A stretch of DNA of 55,592 nucleotides, from contig JAEEMQ010000007.1 of the NCBI GenBank assembly GCA_016283295.1, positions 1 to 55,592 on the forward strand. Direction: 5' to 3'. Below the pieces are notes generated by a model. It had not been told where the DNA came from. It worked only from the letters and a program-made list of their open reading frames with translations, and searched no databases. Each line of letters begins with the position of its first letter. Within the stretch, counting starts at the first letter, position 1. The position numbers and the translations under genes were made by a program. The stretch is from Alphaproteobacteria bacterium. GTDB lineage: Bacteria; Pseudomonadota; Alphaproteobacteria; RF32; CAG-239. This document shows positions 27,591-34,998 of the stretch, in pieces.

Positions 27591-27973
27591 ATTGGCATAA
27601 CGTGAGGTGAGAAGAACCTCGCCGGGCTTAATACCTGAAAACAACCTCAAAATGTTGTTTTCAGGTATTAAGGCGAAGTGAACGAGCCGAGCTAACAAGC
27701 GGCAGCGCCGTACAGCGAGGCCGTGAACAAGTGACCGCAGCGAGCCGTCAGGCGAGCAAGACGCCGAAAATCCCCCACAGCGGGGATTTTTTTATTGGTA
27801 TAACGTGAGGTAAGAAGAACCTCGCCGGGCTTAATACCTGAAAACAACCTCAAAATGTTGTTTTCAGGTATTGAGGCGAAGTGAACGAGCCGAGCTAACA
27901 AGCGACAGCGCTGTGCAGCAAGGCCGTGAACGAGTGACCGCAGCGAGCCGTCAGGCGAGCAAGACGCTGAAAA
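27568..27973 (+). repeat. Two tandem 203-bp repeats trailing tRNA-Arg
   Basis: Units 27568-27770 and 27771-27973 are nearly identical and exactly 203 bp each. Each holds the terminator hairpin, then GAACCTCGCCGGG (27614-27626 and 27817-27829), a copy of the T-arm/acceptor part of tRNA-Arg, then the long hairpin TACCTGAAAACAAC...GTTGTTTTCAGGTA, then a G/C-rich tract. A third terminator copy follows at 27974. Long minus-strand frames across the units are products of the repeat and not genes. Confidence 0.95.
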
Positions 27974-28216
27974 TCCCCCACAGCGGGGATTTTTTTATTG
28001 GCATATTCGGTGGTGGAGAACGAGCAACCTTTAGGTTGCGCGCGAGGATAAAAACAACCTCAAAATGTTGTTTTTACCGCAAGCGGCGAAGTTTTCTTAA
28101 TGAGCAAGGGATGCAAAGCGACCGCGGCGAATTTAGAAAACGAGTGACCGAAGCAACACGTATGTGTTGCAAGACCGAGCCTCGCCGACAATTCGTATCA
28201 GCCCCAAAATCAGGAG
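27974..28216 (+). repeat. Diverged third repeat unit with several hairpins
   Basis: After the third terminator copy (27974-28000) the sequence diverges but keeps the AAAACAACCTCAAAATGTTG hairpin (about 28050-28075). It also has GCAACC-TTTA-GGTTGC (28025-28040) and GCAACAC-GTAT-GTGTTGC (28153-28170). There is no convincing coding frame. It ends at the repeat-protein gene cluster. Confidence 0.7.
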
Positions 28217-29104
28217 CTATTCCCGTTCCTCGGATTGTTTTTTCTTAAATGCGGCATAACCGGCCTTAAACTGAGCTTGTGCAGTTTTATTTTCTTCCTT
28301 CTTTCTCTGCCGAATCTTATAAGCTGACAACTCGCTCTGATACTTTGCGCTGGCAATTACATCTTTATAATAGACGACAAGATTCAACAACCCGTCATTT
28401 TTGTATTTTTCTTTCAATTCATCATCACAATATATCTGTTTATTTTCCGGCATTTTAGGCAATACAAGCAACGACGTTAAATTGGGGTTACTGCCGCAAT
28501 AAAAATCTCCGCCGACTTCTTGCGGCGCCCCTTCAAGCGAAATCAATTCGTTTTCTCTGCAAGAAAAGTCTCCTGCTACTTTTTGCGGTGCACCTTTCAG
28601 GGTGGCTAATTTATTATGGCTGCACAAAAAACTCCCGCCGATTTCTTGCGGCGCGCCCTCTAAGGTAGTTAATTGATTGTTTTGACATCCGAAACCTTCG
28701 TTAACGTCCTTTGGAGCTCCCGCTAAGGTAGTCAGCAGATTATCGTTACAATGAAAACCTCTGCCTGTTTTTTGCGGTGCGCCTTCTAAGGAGGTCAGCC
28801 GATTATCATTACAATAAAAATCCCCGACCACTTTTTGCGGTGCCCCCTCTAATGAGGTCAATTTATTAAAGGCACACCTAAAATCTCCGCCGATTTCCTG
28901 CGGCGCACCTTTTAATGAAGTTAATATATTGAAACTGCAGTTGAAATCGCCTTTAACGATAACTTTTGATAAATCCGGTAGCTCGGTCAAACCTTTACAG
29001 CTTAAATTAACCCTCCCTTCAATCACAAAACCATCCGGCAGATCATAAAGACTGTAGGTTTTTCCGTCTTGTTCAAACTCAAATTTATCGTTTATTTCTG
29101 CCAT
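28217..29104 (-). CDS. 21-residue-repeat (LRR-like, Cys-ladder) protein, copy 4
   Basis: 295-residue soluble protein built from a 21-residue repeat of the type LTSLxGAPQxVGGDFxCxxN. Seven full repeats and a capping unit (LPKMPENKQIYCDDELKEKY) follow an N-terminal domain with EFEQDGKTYSLYDLPDGFVI. Each repeat has one Cys at the same place, so a solenoid would stack them as a ladder. The charged C-terminus ends KAGYAAFKKKQSEERE, shared by all four paralogues. No signal peptide. Last gene of a four-gene operon, 5 bases after its neighbour. Such repeat proteins are known in phages and bacteria without a clear function; I infer protein binding. Confidence 0.85.
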   Translation of the reverse strand: MAEINDKFEFEQDGKTYSLYDLPDGFVIEGRVNLSCKGLTELPDLSKVIVKGDFNCSFNILTSLKGAPQEIGGDFRCAFNKLTSLEGAPQKVVGDFYCNDNRLTSLEGAPQKTGRGFHCNDNLLTTLAGAPKDVNEGFGCQNNQLTTLEGAPQEIGGSFLCSHNKLATLKGAPQKVAGDFSCRENELISLEGAPQEVGGDFYCGSNPNLTSLLVLPKMPENKQIYCDDELKEKYKNDGLLNLVVYYKDVIASAKYQSELSAYKIRQRKKEENKTAQAQFKAGYAAFKKKQSEERE

Positions 29105-29109
29105 AGTCC

Positions 29110-29814
29110 CTATTCCTCGCGTTCGGCCGGCTTAAATTTTTTCTTAAACGCGGCAAATCCGGCCTTATGTTTAGCTTGAAAGGCCTGTTCCTGCTCCTTT
29201 TTCTTCTGATATATTATCGACTTATGCAACTCGCTTTGAAACAGCGGGCTCTTAACCAATTCGCCGTATTCAATACCGGTACCCTGCATGTGTGCGGAAA
29301 AACCGTATTTTTCATATAACTCGTCGTTGCAGTGAATCCTTGAAGATGTCCCAGCCATAACCGGCAAACCGACCAAACTCTCCAAATCATTGTTGAATCG
29401 GCACCAAAATCGTCCGCCCACGTTTTGCGGTCCGCCCTCCAGCGTGGTAAGTTTGTTGTATTCGCAGAAAAAATCTCCTACAATAATTCGCGGCGCTCCT
29501 TTTAAAGAAGTCAGGCTGTTGTTAGAGCATAAAAAATCGTTACCGACTACAGCCGGCGCACCTTCCAAGTCTGTTAATTTGTTATTGATGCAGAAAAAAT
29601 TACCGCCAACCTCTTGCGGCGAACCTTTTAAGGAAGTCAGGCTGTTGAAACTGCACATAAAATCCCCTTCTACCTTAACTTTGGATAAATCCGGCAGCTC
29701 GGTCAGATTTTTGCCGGTCAGCACCAAATCGCCCTTAATCACGAATCCGTCCGGCATTTCGTAGAGATTATAGGTTTTTCCGTCCTGCTTAAGTTCCAAA
29801 TATTTATCAGCCAT
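29110..29814 (-). CDS. 21-residue-repeat (LRR-like, Cys-ladder) protein, copy 3
   Basis: 234-residue paralogue with the same architecture: N-terminal ELKQDGKTYNLYEMPDGFVI, GDLVLTGKNLTELPDLSKV, four full 21-residue repeats with one Cys each (for example LTSLKGSPQEVGGNFFCINN), a capping unit ending IHCNDELYEKYG, and the tail KAGFAAFKKKFKPAEREE. It has the fewest repeats of the four. A GGGAG ribosome site precedes the ATG. The change in repeat number between copies suggests growth and loss of units. Confidence 0.85.
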   Translation of the reverse strand: MADKYLELKQDGKTYNLYEMPDGFVIKGDLVLTGKNLTELPDLSKVKVEGDFMCSFNSLTSLKGSPQEVGGNFFCINNKLTDLEGAPAVVGNDFLCSNNSLTSLKGAPRIIVGDFFCEYNKLTTLEGGPQNVGGRFWCRFNNDLESLVGLPVMAGTSSRIHCNDELYEKYGFSAHMQGTGIEYGELVKSPLFQSELHKSIIYQKKKEQEQAFQAKHKAGFAAFKKKFKPAEREE

Positions 29815-29825
29815 ATTTTAACTCC

Positions 29826-30599
29826 CTATTCCCGACCCTGCGCTTGTCTTTTTTTGAATGCCTCAAATCCGGACTTAAGTTTTGCCTGTCGCTCGGCATC
29901 GCGTTCTTCCCGCGTTTTTTTGCTTTCGCTTATTCTATGCATAATTTCCTGCGTTTTATCCTGAATCGCCTCCTGCCGATACACCGAATTGTTATAGAGT
30001 TCTCTCGCTTCAAAATAGCCGTACTCAAAACCGTATTTTTCGACCGCTTCCATATCGCAATAAATAATGTTGCGGTCCGCCAGTTTGGTAATACCGTATA
30101 AGGAGTCTAATTTATTGTGACCGCAGCTGAAATCATCACCGACTTTTTGCGGCGCGCCTAACAGGGTTTGCAAATTATTATACCCGCAGAAAAAACGTTT
30201 TCCGACCTCTCGCGGCGCACCCTCCAGCGAATAAAGCTTATTATAGCAACACGAAAAATCGCCGCCCACCTTTTGCGGCGCACCCTTTAAATCGGCAAGT
30301 TCGTTTCTCTCACAAATAAAATTTCCGCTGACTTCCCGCGGGGAGCCTTCCAAACTGGTCAGCTTATTACGTAAACACATAAAATCTCCGCCTACTTTTT
30401 GCGGCGCTCCTTTTAAGGAAGTAAGCTCATTATCGGAGCACTCAAAATTGCCCAAAACCGTAACTTTTGATAAATCCGGCAACTCGGTCAGCCCGTGAAA
30501 TCGTATATCCAAATCGTCCTTGATAACAAACCCGTCCGGCAGGTCGTAGAGATTATATTTTGTCCCATCCTGAGCAAATAAAAGGGTGTCTTTTGTCAT
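29826..30599 (-). CDS. 21-residue-repeat (LRR-like, Cys-ladder) protein, copy 2
   Basis: 257-residue paralogue: N-terminal FAQDGTKYNLYDLPDGFVI, five full 21-residue repeats (first: LTSLKGAPQKVGGDFMCLRN), cap with IIYCDMEAVEKYG, and tail KSGFEAFKKRQAQGRE. One repeat has two Cys (FSCCYN). Strong Shine-Dalgarno (AAGGAGAA). 11-12 bases separate it from its neighbours, so the four genes should be one transcript. Confidence 0.85.
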   Translation of the reverse strand: MTKDTLLFAQDGTKYNLYDLPDGFVIKDDLDIRFHGLTELPDLSKVTVLGNFECSDNELTSLKGAPQKVGGDFMCLRNKLTSLEGSPREVSGNFICERNELADLKGAPQKVGGDFSCCYNKLYSLEGAPREVGKRFFCGYNNLQTLLGAPQKVGDDFSCGHNKLDSLYGITKLADRNIIYCDMEAVEKYGFEYGYFEARELYNNSVYRQEAIQDKTQEIMHRISESKKTREERDAERQAKLKSGFEAFKKRQAQGRE

Positions 30600-30611
30600 G
30601 GTCTTTTCTCC

Positions 30612-31613
30612 TTATTCTCGGTCTTCGTTCTGTTTTTTCTTAAATGCGGCATAACCGGCTTTGAATTTATTTTGATTAGCCTTATTTTCTTCGTGTTTTT
30701 TCTGCCGAAGTTCACTTATCCTCAGCTCATTTTGATACACCGGCGCGACCATCAAATCACTATAACAAATACTTCCGGCTTCCGTCGACGAACATCCGTA
30801 TTTTACCATCAACTCGTCATTGCAATATATTTCGCGGTCTTCCGACATCTCGGGTAATCCGTGTAGTGATAACAAATTATCATTACCGTAGCAGCTAAAA
30901 TCACCATCGACCTTTTGCGGCGCTCCGTTTAAGGTAGTCAGCAGATTTGTTTCACAATTAAAATCTCCGCCGACTTCTTGCGGTGCTCCGGTCAAGGAAG
31001 TCAGTTGATTATTTTCGCACCGAAAATCTCCGCCGACTTTTTGCGGTGCTCCGGTCAATGAAGTCAGTTGATTATTTTCGCAACCAAAACTTCCGCCGAC
31101 TTCTTGCGGTGCTCCTTGCAAGGTAGTAAGCTTATTATTGTAACAAACAAAAGACTTTCCGACTTTTTGCGGTGCTCCGATCAAGGAAGTCAGTTGATTA
31201 TCATAGCACCAAAAATCTCCGCCGATTTCTTGCGGCGCTCCGGTCAAGGAAGTAAGTTCATTATCGCGGCAACGAAAACTTCCTCCTACTTTTTGCGGAG
31301 CCCCTTTTAATGAAGTTAACTCATTCCCTTCACACAAAAAATCTCCCTCCACAGTAACTTTTGATAAATCCGGTAATTCAGTCAGACCTTTGTTATTTAA
31401 ATACAAATCGCCCTTGACTACGAACCCGGCCGGCAAATCGGAAAGGATATAATCTTTGCCGTCCTGAGAAATATGAATCACACCGTCTATGCTATATTGC
31501 GAACACTTATCGGATTTATTGTTTCCGGTCAGCTTATCTTTTATTTGTTGAATTTGTTGGAGCAGGTTTTTCATTGCCAAACTTTCGCCTTGTTGCTTGT
31601 TTATGTCTAACAT
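30612..31613 (-). CDS. 21-residue-repeat (LRR-like, Cys-ladder) protein, copy 1
   Basis: 333 residues, first gene of the array. A Gln/Lys-rich N-terminal helix (MKNLLQQIQQIKDKL) not found in the other copies precedes the common domain (HISQDGKDYILSDLPAGFVV). Seven full repeats follow; several are almost the same in DNA (about 30960-31270, 63-bp period), a sign of recent unit duplication. Cap: LPEMSEDREIYCNDELMVKYG; tail: KAGYAAFKKKQNEDRE. The start could be ATG 31613 or ATG 31574; neither has a strong ribosome site. Confidence 0.85.
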   Translation of the reverse strand: MLDINKQQGESLAMKNLLQQIQQIKDKLTGNNKSDKCSQYSIDGVIHISQDGKDYILSDLPAGFVVKGDLYLNNKGLTELPDLSKVTVEGDFLCEGNELTSLKGAPQKVGGSFRCRDNELTSLTGAPQEIGGDFWCYDNQLTSLIGAPQKVGKSFVCYNNKLTTLQGAPQEVGGSFGCENNQLTSLTGAPQKVGGDFRCENNQLTSLTGAPQEVGGDFNCETNLLTTLNGAPQKVDGDFSCYGNDNLLSLHGLPEMSEDREIYCNDELMVKYGCSSTEAGSICYSDLMVAPVYQNELRISELRQKKHEENKANQNKFKAGYAAFKKKQNEDRE

Positions 31614-31658
31614 AGCAAAAAATTTCGCTTATTGCAACAGATTTTTGGCAATAAAAAC

Positions 31659-32435
31659 CTAGAACATCATCATATTATATTTCAAATTATGCGGAACTTC
31701 GCTTTCGCCGCCGTGAGCATCGCCCAAATACGACAACGTGTAGCTGTATACCAGGAATCCGTACGGATTCAAGATACGGTCTTCCGGCCGCTTAAAGCGC
31801 AATCCGCCGTCGTAACCCACGCGCAACGTAGCGCGCCACAAATCAACTTTCGGAGTCGGGTTATCGCGAGTAATGTCATAGGTTTTGAACTGCACCATCC
31901 ACATCGAGAGCGTGACGTGTTTGGTCCAAATAATTTCCACATAGCGCTGCAACCCCAGTTTTTTAAACTGTTCGTCGGCGGTTTTTACGTCTTTTTCGGT
32001 AAATTCTTTAAAGATTTCATCGGTGGAATACCAATCAAGAATCGAGTTCTTGCCCCATCTTTCCTTTAATTCGGCATAATCTTCGGTAATGGTATAACGC
32101 AACATGATATAGTCGCGGATATATTGTTCGGCAATCAAATCGCTGGCAAAATAAGGCCGCTCGTCTTTTTCCATCAGCTCCAGCTGGCTGGTATTGTTGT
32201 TAATGCGATACAGCTGCGGCTCAACGTGATAACTCGGCAAAATCAGATAGATAATACACGACAGCACCATATTGAAACAAATACTCAGACAGGTGGTGAT
32301 AACCAAAAAACGCGATGTCCACAAATAACGCCGCTCCGGAAAAGCATCCACATGCACCCGTTCCGGAAAATACCCCAACAAATCCGGCGATTCTTTTTCT
32401 CTGTACTTAAATAATGTGCCTAATATCGAAACCAT
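31659..32435 (-). CDS. VirB8-like protein
   Basis: 258-residue bitopic inner-membrane protein resembling VirB8 of type IV secretion systems. A cytoplasmic N-terminus (about 1-43) is followed by one hydrophobic segment (FLVITTCLSICFNMVLSCII) and a periplasmic domain with the VirB8-like QYIRDYIMLRYTIT, RWGKNSILDWYSTDE and NPYGFLVYSYTLSY. I start at ATG 32435, with GAGG upstream; a TTG six codons earlier lies over that ribosome site. No other secretion genes are in the window, so it may be an orphan or serve a system elsewhere. It is divergent from the TolC-like lipoprotein gene. Confidence 0.7.
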   Translation of the reverse strand: MVSILGTLFKYREKESPDLLGYFPERVHVDAFPERRYLWTSRFLVITTCLSICFNMVLSCIIYLILPSYHVEPQLYRINNNTSQLELMEKDERPYFASDLIAEQYIRDYIMLRYTITEDYAELKERWGKNSILDWYSTDEIFKEFTEKDVKTADEQFKKLGLQRYVEIIWTKHVTLSMWMVQFKTYDITRDNPTPKVDLWRATLRVGYDGGLRFKRPEDRILNPYGFLVYSYTLSYLGDAHGGESEVPHNLKYNMMMF

Positions 32436-32553
32436 TTTAAATTTTAACCTCAATTTTACATTTATATCGTATATTAAAAGAAAAAGTGTAATAAAATGTT
32501 AATTTTTAACGGTTATTATAACTCAAGACGATTCATAAGTAAAGGACAGAAAC

Positions 32554-34482
32554 ATGAAAAAGTTGCTATGCTTGATGATTTGCGCACTGAGCGTTATTTC
32601 TTGCGCGAAAAACCAACAAAAATATTATCAGGAACAACAGGCGCAGTATATTCAGCAATATACCACGGTCGCCGGTCCTGAAGCCGCATACGCCGAAAAC
32701 TGGAACAGTGCCATCCGTTTTGATGCCGATATGCAGAATATGTATGCGCAATCTCCGACCGTTATCGAAAAGCCGCTTGATATGTATATGACAATGGCGC
32801 TTGCCCTGAAATATAATTACACCGGCCGTATGATGCGCTATCAGGAAAGCTTGGCCAAAGCCGGCCACGCCGCTTATTCCGCTCTGCCGGAAATTGTTTC
32901 CAACGCCGGATATATCAACACCAACTATACCGATACCAGCCCGGATTTGAAGGTTGCCTGGAATATTTTGGATATCTCCACTCTGTACTTTATGAACTCC
33001 GACCCGATGCTTCAACAAAGCGTTGCCGCCGAAGAAAGCCGCAAAGTTATTCAAAATATTTTGCAGGAGGCACGCGTATTATATTGGAAAGCCTTGACCG
33101 CACAACGCTTGTTGCCGGTTTTGGATGAAACCATCGAACATATTACGCTCGACGTTGACGAGATGAATGCTCACGCCAAAGAATTGGCCGCCGAAGGCAA
33201 GAATCCGGAAACCGCGGAATTGATTAAAAAACGTAAATATATGGAAGCCGTACAAAAATTATCTACCCTTAAGCGCGATATGGAAACGGCGCACGAACGC
33301 TTAGCCTCGTTGATGGGCTTGCATCCGCAAACTCAGTTCTCGCTGGCCGGTAAAGAATACGGCAACTTCGCCCTACCGGAAATCAAGTCGAATCTGGCAC
33401 AGCTCGAATGGTTGGCTCTGACCAATCGTCCGGAGCTTAAGGTTCACGATTTGCTGACCTCGGCCGATGATTTGAACCTGATTATCAGCTCTTTCCGTGA
33501 TGATAACGGTAGCAATTATATGGATAATCAAACCCAATACAATCAACAATGGTGCAATGCCGCCAAAGAAATCTCCATGTCGGTTTATGAAGACAGCCGC
33601 AACGGCAAAACCCACACCATGGAAGACCTGCGCCGTCAGCGTATGACCTCGCTGATTTTGAACCAGGTATATATCGCTTGGGCGCGCTACACTTCGTCCA
33701 TGGAAGATTATCTGATTGCCATGGAAATTGCCGGTACTTCGGAAAATATTGCGGAAGATATCGTTTCGGCTAAAGGCACCCACGCCGCTAAGAGTTTGGC
33801 CGAAGCCGCCCGCGCCATTTCCGACGAAACCAAAGCCTCGCTGGCCTATGTTGATTTCCAGGATGCGCTCGGCTCGCTGTATGCCACCATCGGTTTGGAC
33901 GCCGTTCCGTATTATATGCTTAACGAATCGCCGTCGCGTATTGCCGTAACGCTGCGCGAGACGCTTGAAAAATGGAAAGACGGTGAATTTGTACCGGAAA
34001 GCCGTCCGTATTTGTTGGATATTCCGACTCACCGCCCGCCGGTTAACCTCACCAATGAAGCCGCTTTGCCGGATGTAACTTACGGTACCGGCGAAAGAAT
34101 CAAGATTGAAGTTCCGGATTCGGCCTTTGCCAAGATGGGCTGGAACAGCGAAGAAATCCAGACCAAAGCCGGCTCGATTGACGATACTTCTCTGCCGAAA
34201 TGGCTGAAGTATAACGATGCCTCCCGCGTGTTCGAGGGTATGGCAATGCCGGGCGACGACGGTATATATCCGATTAAGATTTATGCCATGGATAAAGAAA
34301 GCAACATCGCTTACTTAACCTTTACGCTGACCATTATCGACAACTATGTTCCGTCGATTAATGTTCGCGGCCTCAACCGCCAGCGCAAAGCAACGGTTAT
34401 GAAGAAGTGCAGCGGGGCACAATGCACCGACGAAACACTCGACGATGTTCAGGTGATTATGCCGAATGTTCCGAAGCATTAA
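32554..34482 (+). CDS. TolC-like outer-membrane lipoprotein with C-terminal Ig-like domain
   Basis: 642-residue protein. Signal peptide with lipobox VISC (Cys17). Residues about 70-480 are long helices in two repeats as in outer-membrane efflux proteins (for example QNILQEARVLYWKALTAQRLL and LILNQVYIAWARYTSS). The C-terminal part (about 520-620) has the cadherin-like/He_PIG pattern: LPKWLKYNDASRVFEGMAMP, GDDGIYPIKIYAMD, FTLTIID. TolC proteins do not normally carry this domain. A Lys/Cys-rich end (KKCSGAQC) follows. Shine-Dalgarno AAAGGACAG. No inner-membrane pump or adaptor gene is adjacent; export partner unknown. Confidence 0.75.
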   Translation: MKKLLCLMICALSVISCAKNQQKYYQEQQAQYIQQYTTVAGPEAAYAENWNSAIRFDADMQNMYAQSPTVIEKPLDMYMTMALALKYNYTGRMMRYQESLAKAGHAAYSALPEIVSNAGYINTNYTDTSPDLKVAWNILDISTLYFMNSDPMLQQSVAAEESRKVIQNILQEARVLYWKALTAQRLLPVLDETIEHITLDVDEMNAHAKELAAEGKNPETAELIKKRKYMEAVQKLSTLKRDMETAHERLASLMGLHPQTQFSLAGKEYGNFALPEIKSNLAQLEWLALTNRPELKVHDLLTSADDLNLIISSFRDDNGSNYMDNQTQYNQQWCNAAKEISMSVYEDSRNGKTHTMEDLRRQRMTSLILNQVYIAWARYTSSMEDYLIAMEIAGTSENIAEDIVSAKGTHAAKSLAEAARAISDETKASLAYVDFQDALGSLYATIGLDAVPYYMLNESPSRIAVTLRETLEKWKDGEFVPESRPYLLDIPTHRPPVNLTNEAALPDVTYGTGERIKIEVPDSAFAKMGWNSEEIQTKAGSIDDTSLPKWLKYNDASRVFEGMAMPGDDGIYPIKIYAMDKESNIAYLTFTLTIIDNYVPSINVRGLNRQRKATVMKKCSGAQCTDETLDDVQVIMPNVPKH

Positions 34483-34503
34483 TCACAGCCTTATATAATA
34501 TTT

Positions 34504-34535
34504 AAAAGAGTCGGTTTTGGCCGGCTCTTTTTTTT
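34504..34535 (+). terminator. Terminator after the TolC-like gene
   Basis: AAGAGTCGG pairs with CCGGCTCTT (one G-T) and is followed by a long T run. Confidence 0.88.
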
Positions 34536-34998
34536 GTTATTTCTTTTTTATTATACAGAATCGCATTGCTTAAGAAAAATCACATTTGCCGCTTATGTTT
34601 CTTAGAAGATACCGTGTGTTGTTAATCTTTATTAAGATTTTTTATTATTGAATTCAAATAGATATTGATAATGCATTGTTATTGTTCATAAGAAATCGGT
34701 TTTTTGCCCTTTGCCGCCGTTAATAACTTTATCCACTTGTGCATAAAATAATATATTTTTTTTTATTACGCAAATATAGGTATTTACCCTCCATTTTCCC
34801 TCTTTGAGCGAAAATTTATAAAAAAAAATTCTTGTTACATAATTTTATTTTTTGCAAAATCGTTTTCATGATGATTGTAGCAATATTGCTCTAAAAAAAA
34901 TCCGATTATAACACAATATATTGTTATTTAACTTTTAATTAAACTATATATAGTAGTCTGCGAAAAGTTAAATAACTGACTTAGGGAGAATAAAAAAA
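34536..34998 (+). other. AT-rich intergenic region before nrdD
   Basis: 463 bases without a credible gene. Very AT-rich, with A/T tracts and one DnaA-box-like TTATCCACT (near 34730). The two NrdR-type boxes described separately lie in its last 90 bases. Its length and composition fit a regulated promoter region. Confidence 0.6.
34911..34956 (+). promoter_or_regulatory. Two NrdR boxes upstream of nrdD
   Basis: ACACAATATATTGTTA (34911-34926) and AAACTATATATAGTAG (34941-34956) both match the NrdR core CwATATATwG. Their centres are 30 bp apart, close to three helical turns, the usual NrdR arrangement. NrdR is the ATP/dATP-sensing repressor of ribonucleotide reductase genes. The second box overlaps the likely -10 region. 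Confidence 0.8.

Noticed and set aside
27450..27901. Two minus-strand frames of 82 and 69 codons with nearly the same protein sequence
   Set aside because: They lie in the tRNA-Arg trailer and the 203-bp repeats; the likeness comes from the repeat, one covers the tRNA itself, and there is no ribosome site.
28500..31320. CRISPR array in the 63-bp repeat region
   Set aside because: The repeats are coding (21 codons), vary in sequence, have no unique spacers, and no cas gene is near.
34725..34740. DnaA box and possible replication origin
   Set aside because: Only one TTATCCACT-like site, no cluster of boxes and no dnaA or other origin genes nearby.
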